A DNA stretch of 64,000 nt from Paucibacter aquatile (GCF_002885975.1 NZ_POSP01000003.1:1054001-1118000), one strand, 5' to 3'. Shown: positions 10,324 through 19,093, counted from the stretch's first letter. Numbers and translations are program-made. The notes: generated from the sequence alone by a model not told the origin.

Positions 10324-10793
10324 GCCTCACCTTCCGAGGGTTCCAAATCCGGAGCCAGGGGCGAGAGCACCACCGGCTTGCCCTTGATGCGATAGCTCTT
10401 GCCGCGGAACACGGCCACCAGCTGATCGGCCTGGTTCTTGACCGTGATGTCGTAGACGCCGGTGCGGCCTGCCAGCGAGACCTCGCGCGCCACCGCGGTC
10501 AGGCGGTCGCCGAGCCGGGCCGGTGCCACGATGTCGATGCTGAAGCCGGAGGCCACGGTCAGCTCGTTGTAGGAGTTGCAGGCGAAGGCAAAGGTCGAGT
10601 CGGCCAGGGTGGTGATCAAGCCGCCGTGGCAGATCTCAAAGCCGTTGAGCATGTCCTCGCGCACGGTCATGGCCAGGGTGGCGCCGCCGGGCGCAATGGC
10701 CAGCACCTCCATGCCCAAGCTCTGGCTGGCGCGGTCCTGGGCCCACATGCTGCGCTTCACGGCTTCAGCAATCTCTTGTGCATCCATGCTCAT
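10320..10793 (-). CDS. paaI: PaaI, hydroxyphenylacetyl-CoA thioesterase
   Basis: A 157-residue hot-dog-fold thioesterase. The conserved NGFEICHGGLITTLADS motif carries the catalytic Asp and the oxyanion glycines. PaaI hydrolyses phenylacetyl-CoA derivatives that have left the pathway, releasing CoA. The ATG at 10793 has GGAG six bases ahead. It lies 35 bases after paaG and overlaps paaK by four bases. Confidence 0.92.
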
Positions 10794-10828
10794 GGGCGGC
10801 TCCGTCTTGATGCTGGCGCTGGGGTTCT

Positions 10829-11632
10829 TCAGCGGTCGCTGAACTTGGGCGCACGCTTTTGCAAAAAGGCCGCGGCACCCTCCAGATAGTCGGCCGAGAA
10901 GCCGAGCTGGCTTTGCGTCACCGCCTCCAGGCGCAGAGCGTCGTCAAAGTCCAGCAGGCCGGCTTCATCAAACGCCATGCGGGTCTGGGCCATGGCGCGC
11001 ACCGGCATCTGGCTGATCTTTTGCGCCAGGGCCTGGGCGCTGGCGGCGAGCTCTTCATCGGGCACGGCCTTGTAGATCAGGCCAATGGCCTGCGCCTCGG
11101 CGGCCGGCAGCTTCTCGCCCAGGAGGGCCAGTTGCAAGGCCTTGGCGCGCCCCACCAGGCGCGGCAGCAACCAGCTGCCACCGCAATCGGGCACCAGGCC
11201 GATCTTGGCAAAGGCCTGGATGAAGCTGGCGGAGTTGCCGGCGAGCACCAGGTCGCAGCCCAAGGCCAGATTGGCGCCAGCGCCGGCCGCCACGCCGTTG
11301 ACGGCGGCGATCACGGGCACCGGCATGCTGCGAACGCGCTGGGCCAGGGGGATGTAGAAGCCGTCGAGCAAGGCACCGATGTCCTTGGGCGATTCGCCAG
11401 GTTTCAAATCGGGGTTGACCATGGGGTCGCTGAGGTCCTGGCCGGCGCAAAAGGCGCGGCCAGCGCCGGTGATCACCACGCAGCGCACGCTGGCATCGCC
11501 CGCGGCCGCATCCAGCGCCTCGCGCAGCTCGGCCAGCAGGCCCGAGGTGAAGGCATTGAGCGCCGCCGGGCGGTTCAGGGTCAGGGTGCGGACGGCACCG
11601 TCCTGCTGGCTCAAAAGTTGCGGTTCTTGCAT
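10829..11632 (-). CDS. paaG: PaaG, epoxyphenylacetyl-CoA isomerase
   Basis: A 267-residue crotonase-fold protein that converts the ring epoxide to oxepin-CoA. CoA-binding and oxyanion-hole motifs are visible (GAGRAFCAGQDLSD and NGVAAGAGANLALGCDL), and FAKIGLVPDCGGSWLLPR is typical of PaaG. The ATG at 11632 gives the usual family length; the open frame continues 20 codons upstream into the control region, which I reject. It is the first gene of the minus-strand paa operon and its promoter region holds the 11703-11716 palindrome. Confidence 0.9.
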   Translation of the reverse strand: MQEPQLLSQQDGAVRTLTLNRPAALNAFTSGLLAELREALDAAAGDASVRCVVITGAGRAFCAGQDLSDPMVNPDLKPGESPKDIGALLDGFYIPLAQRVRSMPVPVIAAVNGVAAGAGANLALGCDLVLAGNSASFIQAFAKIGLVPDCGGSWLLPRLVGRAKALQLALLGEKLPAAEAQAIGLIYKAVPDEELAASAQALAQKISQMPVRAMAQTRMAFDEAGLLDFDDALRLEAVTQSQLGFSADYLEGAAAFLQKRAPKFSDR

Positions 11633-11695
11633 GCGGGCCTCGGGGCGATGGAGCAACAAACAGGCTTGTGACACGGTCGGTGGGTGCAGCAAAAC

Positions 11696-11725
11696 ACTAT
11701 TGACCGACCGGTCGGTAGATCGTAA
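11696..11725 (-). promoter_or_regulatory. candidate paaG promoter
   Basis: On the minus strand TTACGA (11725-11720) and AATAGT (11701-11696) are 18 bases apart. The match to sigma-70 hexamers is modest, but the spacer contains the 14-bp palindrome, which is the expected geometry for a repressor-controlled promoter. Confidence 0.35.
11703..11716. promoter_or_regulatory. 14-bp perfect palindrome, probable PaaR operator
   Basis: ACCGACCGGTCGGT is its own reverse complement. It lies 71 bases before paaG and 186 bases before the divergent paaY. GC-rich palindromes of this type suit TetR-family repressors. A lone half-site GGTCGGT is at 11675-11681. Assignment to PaaR is inferred from position. 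Confidence 0.6.
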
Positions 11726-11781
11726 GGTCCGCCTTGACTTGGCGCAAGACGGCGCCGATCAGCGTAAACCCTTGGAATGCA

Positions 11782-11886
11782 GTGAACAAGTGAATGGGTG
11801 AACAGGTGAATCAGCCACACTCGTCTGCATGCCCCACCCGTTCACCCGTTCACCCGTTCACCCGTTCACCCGTTCACCCGTTCACC
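11782..11886. repeat. two opposed arrays of an 8-bp tandem repeat
   Basis: From 11835 to 11882 the unit CACCCGTT occurs six times without change, followed by a half copy to 11886. From 11782 to 11813 four degenerate units of the opposite orientation (GTGAAC/TNN type) occur at the same 8-base period. Since the unit length is not a multiple of three, the array is open in all three plus frames and codes HPFTRSPV-like repeats that are not part of a gene. Confidence 0.85.
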
Positions 11887-11901
11887 ATCCCACCCCCGCC
11901 C

Positions 11902-12519
11902 ATGCCCTCCTACTCCATCGACGGCGTCATCCCGGTCGTCCACCCCAGCGCCCATGTCCACCCCACGGCCGTGCTGATCGGCGATGTCCACATCGGCCCG
12001 GGCTGCTATATCGGCCCCCTGGCCAGCTTGCGCGGCGATTTCGGCCGCATCGAGATCCACGAGGGTGCCAATGTCCAGGACAGCTGCGTGGTGCACGGCT
12101 TCCCGGACTCGCTGACTGTGGTCGAGCGCAACGGCCACATCGGCCACGGCGCCGTTCTGCATGGCTGCATCGTGCGCCACGACGCCCTGGTCGGCATGAA
12201 TGCCGTGGTCATGGACGCGGCCGAGGTCGGCGCCAGCAGCATCGTGGCCGCCTGCGCCTTTGTGCGCGCCGGGCTCAAGCTGCCCGAGCGCTCGCTGATC
12301 GCCGGCCTGCCGGCCAAGGTCATGCGCGAACTCAGCGAGGATGAAATCCGCTGGAAGCGCACCGGCACCGAGACCTATCAAGACCTGACCCTGCGCTGCC
12401 AAGCCAGCCTGCGCGAGGTTCAGCCACTGCCCGAGGCGGAAAGCCAGCGGCCACGCCTGCAAGTGGGCTCGCACCGGCCCAAGCAAGCCACCGCGGGGCC
12501 TGCGCCAGACAAGGCCTGA
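11902..12519 (+). CDS. paaY: PaaY, hexapeptide-repeat thioesterase of the paa pathway
   Basis: A 205-residue left-handed beta-helix protein related to gamma carbonic anhydrases. It matches E. coli PaaY closely from its first residues (YSIDGVIPVV, HPTAVLIGDV, ASLRGDFGRI, GANVQDSC, HGFPDS, GHGAVLHGC, ALVGMNAVVMD), so I place the start at ATG 11902, not at the ATG 36 codons upstream, which would translate the repeat array. PaaY is a thioesterase that relieves CoA sequestration in dead-end intermediates. The last ~20 residues are a variable tail. No Shine-Dalgarno sequence is visible; the gene is divergent from paaG. Confidence 0.9.
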   Translation: MPSYSIDGVIPVVHPSAHVHPTAVLIGDVHIGPGCYIGPLASLRGDFGRIEIHEGANVQDSCVVHGFPDSLTVVERNGHIGHGAVLHGCIVRHDALVGMNAVVMDAAEVGASSIVAACAFVRAGLKLPERSLIAGLPAKVMRELSEDEIRWKRTGTETYQDLTLRCQASLREVQPLPEAESQRPRLQVGSHRPKQATAGPAPDKA

Positions 12520-12742
12520 GGGAAACGCCCGTGGCGCGAAGCGCCGAGATCCTGGCCGCCATGCGAGCCTGCACCGGTAGCCCAGCCTCAGCTCCGCGCT
12601 TAGATTCGAGCGCTTGGAACAGGACGTAAAGATTCCGCCGCCGCGCCATGCATGCGGGTAGACTCGAATTTGACAAACGTCAAGATAGGCGGGGTCGAGA
12701 CTGGCGCTTGTGGCTGTCGTTGGTTCCCAGGGAGGAGCAGGC

Positions 12743-12850
12743 ATGCAAATCGTTTCGTGTTCGAACCCAATGCCAACTTGGCGCCTGCGGGCCTCGTTTT
12801 CGCCGCATCCGGCCGGCGACCTGCCCGGCCGCTCGGGGTCTTCAGCGTGA
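12743..12850 (+). CDS. 35-codon mini-ORF coupled to the downstream kinase
   Basis: An ATG at 12743 is preceded by GGGAGGAGCAGGC, the best ribosome binding site in this region, and opens a 35-codon frame starting MQIVSCSNP and ending at TGA 12848-12850. That stop overlaps the GTG start I assign to the histidine kinase (12847) in the string GTGA. The peptide has no recognisable domain. It may be a leader that brings ribosomes to the kinase start. Alternatively a sequencing frameshift could have split a longer kinase N-terminus. Confidence 0.45.
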   Translation: MQIVSCSNPMPTWRLRASFSPHPAGDLPGRSGSSA

Positions 12851-14700
12851 GCGGGCCCACCGACAGCGCCGTGCTGGACACCTTGTTCGCCAGCGATATG
12901 CCGGTCGGCCTGGCCGTACTCGACCGCGAGCTGCGCTATCAACGGGTCAACCGCGCCCTGGCAGATTTCAACGGCGTGCCGGCCGAGCACTTGCTGGGCC
13001 GCAGCGTGGCCGAGGTCCTGCCCGAGGCCTATCCCCATCTCCAACCCTTGCTGCACGCGGTGCTGCACCAGGGCCAGGCGCTGGAAAAGTTCCGCATCCA
13101 GGTGCGCGTGCCCAGCCATCCGGGCGAGCTCTCGGAGTGGGAGGCCAGCTACCTGCCGCTGCGCGATGCAGAGCAGGCCATCGTGGGCATCCTGGTGCAG
13201 GCAGTCAACCTCAGCAGCCAGCGCCGCGCCGAAGAGGCCTTGCGCGAGAGCGAGGCCCAGTTGCGCCGCGTGCTGGACGGGCTGTTCGCGTTTGTCGGCC
13301 TGCTCAGCCTGGACGGCCTGCTGCTGGAGGCCAACCGCGCCCCCCTGGAGGCAGGCGGCATCGAGAAGGACGAGGTCTTGGGCCGCCCCTTCTACCAAAC
13401 ATATTGGTGGGGTCACGACAACGAGCTGCAAGCCTGGCTGCAATCCGCCATCGCCGACGCCGGGCGTGGCCAGGTGATCCGGCGCGACATCGTCGTGCGC
13501 ATGCGCGGAGACACGCGCATGACCATCGATTTCATGCTCGCCCCGCTGCGCGACGGGCAGGAGCGCATCAGCCATCTGATTGCCTGCGGCATCGACATCT
13601 CGGACCGCGTGCACAGCGAGCGAGCGCTGCGCGCCAGCGAAGCGCGCTTTCGCAGCGCCTTCAACGCGGCGCCCGATGGCATGGCCCTGGTCAATGCCAA
13701 CGGCCGCATCTTGCTGGCCAACACGGCCATGGACCGGCTGTTCGCCTGCCCCAGCAGCGGCTTGCAGGACAGTGACATCAACTCCCTCGTGCCGCTGGCG
13801 TCGCGCAGCGGCCACCCGGCTCTGATCAGCCATTTCTTCGGCCACCTCCAGACCCGGCCCATGGCCAAACGCCGTTCGCTGCAGGCACTGCGACGCGACG
13901 GCAGCCATTTCAATGTCGAGGTGGGACTCAACCCGATTGCCGACAGCGATCCGCCCGAGGTGCTGGCCACCGTGACCGACATCGACGAACGCCTGGCGGC
14001 GCAAGCCCAGGTCGAACGCGCGCTGCAAGAGAAAACCGCCCTGCTCAGCGAGGTGCACCACCGGGTCAAGAACAATCTGCAGATCATCTCCAGCCTGCTG
14101 CGCCTGCAATCGCGCCATGTCGACGAATCGGTCAAGTTGGTGCTGCGCGAGAGCAAGAACCGCATCCGCGCCATGGCCCTGACCCACCAGCTGCTCTACG
14201 AACGCAATGACTTCACCGAGCTGGAGCTGGGCCCCTACCTCAAGCGCCTGGCGGCCCTGCTGCGCGAAAGTTACAGCGATCCCCAACAGAACATCCAGGT
14301 GCGAGTGCTGGCGCCCGAATGCGGCCTGTCCATCCATTTGCAGGAGGCCATTCCCTGCGGACTGATCGTCAATGAGTTGGTCACCAATGCCTTCAAGCAT
14401 GCCTTTCCCGAAGGCCGTGCCGGCAGCATCGAAATCCGTGCCGAACACGAAGCCGAAGGTCTGCTGCATCTCGATGTCTGCGACGACGGCATCGGTCTGG
14501 CGCAGCGCCCCGATTGGAAAGACAGCCGCACACTGGGCTTCCAGCTGATCCCCCTGCTGGCCGAGCAGCTCGACGGACAGCTCAGCCTGCTCGATGGGCC
14601 CGGCACCCGCATCCGCGTCCGCTTCGCCAGCCAGCCCGACCGCGCCTCGGCCATGCCGCCCAGCGCACCCTCACCGCTCACCCAGGTCAGCCCGGAATGA
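12847..14700 (+). CDS. PAS-PAS-PAS sensor histidine kinase (HisKA_2 type)
   Basis: A ~617-residue soluble histidine kinase. Three PAS domains occupy about residues 8-125, 130-255 and 260-385. The HisKA_2 dimerisation domain follows, with the phospho-accepting His in SEVHHRVKNNLQ. The ATPase domain has the N box NELVTNAFKHAF and a G box DDGIGL. No membrane segment is present, so it senses a cytoplasmic signal. The GTG at 12847 is chosen because the first PAS starts just after it and it is coupled to the mini-ORF; the open frame runs back to 12652, but those ~65 residues look non-coding. Its stop overlaps the next start by four bases. Confidence 0.85.
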   Translation: MSGPTDSAVLDTLFASDMPVGLAVLDRELRYQRVNRALADFNGVPAEHLLGRSVAEVLPEAYPHLQPLLHAVLHQGQALEKFRIQVRVPSHPGELSEWEASYLPLRDAEQAIVGILVQAVNLSSQRRAEEALRESEAQLRRVLDGLFAFVGLLSLDGLLLEANRAPLEAGGIEKDEVLGRPFYQTYWWGHDNELQAWLQSAIADAGRGQVIRRDIVVRMRGDTRMTIDFMLAPLRDGQERISHLIACGIDISDRVHSERALRASEARFRSAFNAAPDGMALVNANGRILLANTAMDRLFACPSSGLQDSDINSLVPLASRSGHPALISHFFGHLQTRPMAKRRSLQALRRDGSHFNVEVGLNPIADSDPPEVLATVTDIDERLAAQAQVERALQEKTALLSEVHHRVKNNLQIISSLLRLQSRHVDESVKLVLRESKNRIRAMALTHQLLYERNDFTELELGPYLKRLAALLRESYSDPQQNIQVRVLAPECGLSIHLQEAIPCGLIVNELVTNAFKHAFPEGRAGSIEIRAEHEAEGLLHLDVCDDGIGLAQRPDWKDSRTLGFQLIPLLAEQLDGQLSLLDGPGTRIRVRFASQPDRASAMPPSAPSPLTQVSPE

Positions 14701-17222
14701 ACGAACTCCTGAACCCGCCGCCACCCAGCCCGCCGACGCCCACACCACGTCTGGCCCGCATTCAGATCGTCGAAGACGAGCGCATCGTCGCGCTGGATCT
14801 CAAGCAGGACCTGGAATCCCTGGGCTACATCGTCAACGGCGTGGCGGCCTCCGAGCAGCGCGCCCTGGAGTTGGCCCGCAGCGATCGCCCCGACCTGGTG
14901 CTGATGGACATCAATCTCGGCAAGGGCGGCGACGGCACGCGCGCCGCACAGACCTTGATCAGCCAGCTGCGCATCCCCGTGGTCTACCTGACCGCCTATG
15001 CAGAGCCGGCCACGCTGGAACGGGCCGGTCTGACCGCGCCCTATGGCTACTTGCTCAAGCCCTTCGAGCTGCGTGAGCTCAATGCCACCATCCGCATGGC
15101 CCTGGCGCGGCGCGAGGTCGAACGCCAGGCCGAACGGGCCGAGCAGCGCTACCGTCTGGCCCTGGACGCTGCCCAGCTCGGGGTGATGGAGTTCCATCCA
15201 GAATCGGACCAGATCGAGCTGAACGGCCATGTCGACCCCTTGCAGCTCTCCACGGCACGCGGCTTTGCACTCTCGCGCCAGGCCTTCATGGCCTGCATCG
15301 AACTGTCAGCACGCGAGCAGCTGGCCGCCCTGCTGCAACCGGGTGGCTCGGCCCATTGCGTGACGCGCTGGAAGCCCGCCCAGGAACCACCGACCTGGCT
15401 GGAGATCCGCGCCTGTCACTTCAGCGAAGGCGTGCCCGGCGACGGCAAGATCATCGGCGTGTTCCGCGACATCAGCGTGCAGCTCGAGACCGAGGCCCAG
15501 CTGCGCCGCGCTGCCGTGGTGTTCGAATCCGCGGCCGACGCCATCGTCATCCTCGATACCCAGCACCGCGTGCGCGCGATCAATCCCTCGTTCACGCAGA
15601 TGACCGGCTGGACCCTGGAGCAGGTACTGGGCCAGGACGTGCGCAGCTTTCTGCCCGCCCAGCGGCAGAACGATCAAGCCCCCTTCCATGCGGGCGCCAA
15701 CTACACCAGCACTGATGAAGAGGGCAGCTCCGCGCGCGCCGCCGTCTGGCATGGCGAGACCATGTGCCGGCACCGCGATGGCCGCCTGTTTCCGGCCTGG
15801 CAACACCTGGCCCCGGTGCTCGATGCCCAGGGCCGGCTCAGCCACCAGGTGCTGACTTTCACCGACATCTCGGCCCTGCGCCGGGCCGAGACGCAGATCC
15901 AGCATCTTGCCTACCACGATGCCTTGACGGGCCTGGGCAACCGGCACCACCTCGAGGTCTGCCTGCGCCACTTCATCGGCAACGAGGGGCAACGTGATCG
16001 CGAGCCTGCGCGCTTCGCCCTGCTCTTCATGGATCTGGATGGTTTCAAAACCATCAACGACACCCTGGGTCACGGCGTCGGCGACGAGCTGCTGATCCAG
16101 ATCGCGCGCCGGCTGGAGCTGTGCCTGCGCCGCTCGGATGTCTCGGTGCGCCTCGGCGGTGACGAGTTCATCATCCTGCTCAGCGACATTCACCGCACGG
16201 ACGACGCCACCACTCTGGCCGAGAAGCTGCTGGCCCAGATCCGCCTGCCGGTGGAGCTCGCAGGGCGTGACCCGGTGTCCGTCTCCGCCAGCGTGGGCAT
16301 CGCGCAGTTTCCGGAGCACGGCCGTTCGGCAGACGCGCTGATTCAAGCCGCGGACGCCGCCATGTACGAGGCCAAGTCCGCGGGCCGCAACCGTTATGAA
16401 GTGTTCAGCGCGCGGCTGTCCGACAAGGCTGTGGCCCGGCTGCAGATTGAACAAGGCCTGCGCCGCGCGCGCCTGGGCCAGGAGTTGATGTTGCACTGGC
16501 AGCCCATCGTCGACATGGCCCGGCAGCGCGTCATCGGCGCCGAGGCGCTGATGCGCTGGCAGCACCCGGAGCTGGGCGCCATCAGCCCCGATCGCTTCAT
16601 CCCGGTGGCCGAGGACATCGGTCTGATCGAGGACTTCGGCCGCTGGGCCCTGGATCAGGCCTGTCGCCTGGGCGTGCGCTGGCTGGCCAGCGGCCGGCCG
16701 CTGGAGCGTCTGGCCGTCAACATCTCGGCGCGCCAGCTGCAACGCCCAGGCTTTGTCGATCTGGTGGCCGAGGCGCTGAAACGCCACGGCCTGCCGCCGG
16801 CCTGCCTGGAGCTGGAGATCACCGAATCGACCCTGCAGTCGGTGGACAGCGGCCGCGTGATCCTGGGCGAGCTGCGCCGCTTGGGCGTCAAACTGGCCAT
16901 CGATGACTTTGGCACCGGCTTCTCCTCGCTGTCCCTGCTCAAGCATTTCCCGCTCGACCGGCTCAAGATCGACAAGAGCTTTGTTCGCGACCTGGAGCGC
17001 GAGGGCCATGATCTGGCCATTGTGCGGGCCATTGTGGCCCTGGCCAGCACCCTGGGCCTGGAACTCACGGCCGAGGGCGTCGAGACCCAGGCGCAGCGCG
17101 AGGTGCTGCTCAAACTCGGGGTCAGCGATGCCCAGGGTTGGCTCTACAGCCGCGCCCTGCCCGAGGCCGATCTACTCAGCTTGCGTGAAAGCCTGGCGCC
17201 AAACGCTGCGGGCAGCGCTTGA
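14697..17222 (+). CDS. response regulator with PAS, GGDEF and EAL domains
   Basis: An 841-residue protein that should make and/or break cyclic di-GMP. The receiver domain spans ~20-135 with the phospho-Asp in DLVLMDINLG and the conserved Lys in LLKPF. Two PAS-like regions follow (~150-270 and 275-395). The diguanylate cyclase site is canonical, GGDEF at residues 487-491, and the phosphodiesterase site has EAL at 616-618 with later DDFGTG and EGVET motifs, so both domains look active. ATGA overlap couples it to the kinase, which is its likely partner. It lacks a DNA-binding domain. Confidence 0.92.
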   Translation: MNELLNPPPPSPPTPTPRLARIQIVEDERIVALDLKQDLESLGYIVNGVAASEQRALELARSDRPDLVLMDINLGKGGDGTRAAQTLISQLRIPVVYLTAYAEPATLERAGLTAPYGYLLKPFELRELNATIRMALARREVERQAERAEQRYRLALDAAQLGVMEFHPESDQIELNGHVDPLQLSTARGFALSRQAFMACIELSAREQLAALLQPGGSAHCVTRWKPAQEPPTWLEIRACHFSEGVPGDGKIIGVFRDISVQLETEAQLRRAAVVFESAADAIVILDTQHRVRAINPSFTQMTGWTLEQVLGQDVRSFLPAQRQNDQAPFHAGANYTSTDEEGSSARAAVWHGETMCRHRDGRLFPAWQHLAPVLDAQGRLSHQVLTFTDISALRRAETQIQHLAYHDALTGLGNRHHLEVCLRHFIGNEGQRDREPARFALLFMDLDGFKTINDTLGHGVGDELLIQIARRLELCLRRSDVSVRLGGDEFIILLSDIHRTDDATTLAEKLLAQIRLPVELAGRDPVSVSASVGIAQFPEHGRSADALIQAADAAMYEAKSAGRNRYEVFSARLSDKAVARLQIEQGLRRARLGQELMLHWQPIVDMARQRVIGAEALMRWQHPELGAISPDRFIPVAEDIGLIEDFGRWALDQACRLGVRWLASGRPLERLAVNISARQLQRPGFVDLVAEALKRHGLPPACLELEITESTLQSVDSGRVILGELRRLGVKLAIDDFGTGFSSLSLLKHFPLDRLKIDKSFVRDLEREGHDLAIVRAIVALASTLGLELTAEGVETQAQREVLLKLGVSDAQGWLYSRALPEADLLSLRESLAPNAAGSA

Positions 17223-17313
17223 CTCAATCCGGCTTGATCTGGCTCAAGGGCTGGCCACCCCGGGCTGGCTAGAGTCGCTGCATTCCAATGACGGCTTCGT
17301 CCGCACGCGCGCC

Positions 17314-18096
17314 ATGCCCATCGAACTGTTCCACCAGGATTCGCACCGCTGCCTGATGTTCTCCAAGCTCAGCGTGGAGGAAGGCGAGGCCGTGCAATCC
17401 AATCAGTTCCTGCTGGTACATGGCAACACCGGCGCCATCCTCGACCCGGGCGGCAATATCGCCTACAACGAGCTCTACCTGGGCCTGACCCAGTACATGG
17501 CGCCGCACAAGCTGGCCGCCATCCTGGCCTCGCATGCCGACCCTGACATCATCGCCTCACTGGACCGCTGGATGACGGCCAGCAGCGCACCGGTCTACAT
17601 CTCGCGCATCTGGGAACGCTTCGCGCCGCATTTCTGCAAGCCCGGCAAGACGGCCGGCCGCATCATCGGCCTGCCCGATGCCGGCCAACGCCTGCGCTTG
17701 GGCCAGGGCAGCGCCGACAGCTTCGAGCTCTGGGCCCTGCCCGCGCATTTCCTGCACGCCGAGGGCAATTTCCAGTTTTACGACCCAGTCAGCCGCATCC
17801 TGTTCTCGGGCGACCTCGGCGCCTCGCTGGGTGCCCAGCTCGACCCCGCCAAACCGGTGACCGAACTGGCCGGCCACATCCGCTACATGGAAGGCTTCCA
17901 CCGCCGCTACATGGTCAGCAACAAGGTCATGCGCCTCTGGGCAGCCATGGTGCGCGAGCTGGACATCGCCATGATCGTGCCGCAACACGGCAGCCCGATG
18001 AGCGGCCCGGCCGTGCAACAGTTCATCGCCTGGGCCGAGAACCTGGCCTGCGGCATTGACCTGATGGGGCCGGCCGACTACCGCATTCCGGATTGA
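17314..18096 (+). CDS. ODP-like di-iron metallo-beta-lactamase-fold protein
   Basis: A 260-residue MBL-fold protein resembling oxygen-binding di-iron proteins and the metal domain of flavodi-iron proteins, without a flavodoxin domain. Candidate metal ligands are in ASHADPDI, LPAHFLHAEGN, FSGDLGAS and VPQHGSPM. The family's usual HxExDH is here HADPDI, so the last His of that motif is absent. Related stand-alone proteins bind oxygen as sensors. The ATG at 17314 is 91 bases after the GGDEF-EAL gene, so the three genes probably form one signalling unit. An enzymatic hydrolase role is less likely but not excluded. Confidence 0.75.
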   Translation: MPIELFHQDSHRCLMFSKLSVEEGEAVQSNQFLLVHGNTGAILDPGGNIAYNELYLGLTQYMAPHKLAAILASHADPDIIASLDRWMTASSAPVYISRIWERFAPHFCKPGKTAGRIIGLPDAGQRLRLGQGSADSFELWALPAHFLHAEGNFQFYDPVSRILFSGDLGASLGAQLDPAKPVTELAGHIRYMEGFHRRYMVSNKVMRLWAAMVRELDIAMIVPQHGSPMSGPAVQQFIAWAENLACGIDLMGPADYRIPD

Positions 18097-18142
18097 GTCA
18101 AACCGGGTGACTCATGGCGCTGCCGTGACCAGCCCCCCCCGC

Positions 18143-19093
18143 TCACCCCCCCGTTTTGAGCAAGGCCCGGGCCGCCAGGGTGGCGACCAGGGCTTCCGAA
18201 GGCGGGCAGAAACCGGCTGCGCTGCAGGCAGCGGCTTCTGCCGCCACGGCCCAGCGCAGGTGCTGTTGCACCGGCGCTTCGCGTTGGCGCAGGCAGCTGA
18301 AGATCAGCCCGGCCAGGCCCGACTCGCGCGCGCCCACGGGGTCGACCACGTCGTAATCGGCAATCTGCGCATGCCACTCCTCGCGGCCGCGGAACAGCGT
18401 GGCATGGCCGGCCACGCCGTGCTGGAGCAGGAGCATGGCGTCCGGGTTCCAGGCGCTGATCTGGGCCAGACCGACGCGGTAGTCCTGAGCGCGGAACAGA
18501 CCGCGCAGCTCGGCCTCCGAAATCTGGATCACATCGGCCAGGCGGCACATGCGCTCGAGGGTCTCGTCGTAGCGCGAATCCATCTGCAGGCTGAACTCGG
18601 GCGCATAGCTGAGCGTTTTGCCTTCGGCCTTGAGTCCTTCGGCCAGCGCCAGCAGGCGCAAGCCCAGAGGCTGACGCACCAGGCTCAAGCCCCCGAAATG
18701 AGCCCAGCGCAATCGCTTGAGCCAGCCGCTGGGCAGGCCCTCGGGGCGGAAGTGCAGGTCGGCGCTGTCCTGGCCGACAAAGAACTGCGGCGCCTCGTCG
18801 GGCCGGCTCAAGGCCATCAGCGGCGGCTTGGGCAGTTGCTGGATGAAGCGCAGGTCGAGATTGGCATCGCTGCTGTCGATCCAGATTTCCTGGCCGAAGG
18901 CATCCTGGCTGATGGCGCCGGCAAAGGCGCTGAGTTCGCCCAGGGTCGAAAGGGCCACCGCCACCTGCCAGGGCGCGCCGCGGTTGACGCTGCGCCAGAG
19001 GTCGGGGCCGCTGCGTTGCAGCTCGGTGTAGGCCGCACCGAAGGCGATGAAGCGAGGGAGGTCAGGATGGAGCACGCCGGTCATGTTGCGCAT
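18143..19093 (-). CDS. PfkB-family carbohydrate kinase with altered active site
   Basis: A 316-residue ribokinase-fold protein. The N-terminal signature appears as RGAPWQVAVALSTLG, where active members have GGAPANVA. The C-terminal signature, normally GAGD with the catalytic Asp, reads DPVGARESG, so that Asp is not conserved. The fold is otherwise complete (FAFAGAISQDAFG-type region, PDAMLLLQHGVAG). It may use other residues, bind sugars without phosphorylating them, or be inactive. Two starts are possible, ATG 19093 and ATG 19084. It is divergent from moaA. Confidence 0.75.
   Translation of the reverse strand: MRNMTGVLHPDLPRFIAFGAAYTELQRSGPDLWRSVNRGAPWQVAVALSTLGELSAFAGAISQDAFGQEIWIDSSDANLDLRFIQQLPKPPLMALSRPDEAPQFFVGQDSADLHFRPEGLPSGWLKRLRWAHFGGLSLVRQPLGLRLLALAEGLKAEGKTLSYAPEFSLQMDSRYDETLERMCRLADVIQISEAELRGLFRAQDYRVGLAQISAWNPDAMLLLQHGVAGHATLFRGREEWHAQIADYDVVDPVGARESGLAGLIFSCLRQREAPVQQHLRWAVAAEAAACSAAGFCPPSEALVATLAARALLKTGG

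Noticed and set aside
11835..11886. Possible CRISPR array
   Set aside because: Eight-base units are directly adjacent with no spacers.
11794..11901. N-terminal extension of PaaY through the 8-bp array
   Set aside because: The array is open in all frames because of its sequence, its copy number would shift the frame, and E. coli PaaY similarity begins at 11902.
11866..14469. 867-codon minus-strand frame opposite paaY and the PAS kinase
   Set aside because: Antisense shadow; the plus strand carries clear PAS, HisKA_2 and ATPase motifs.
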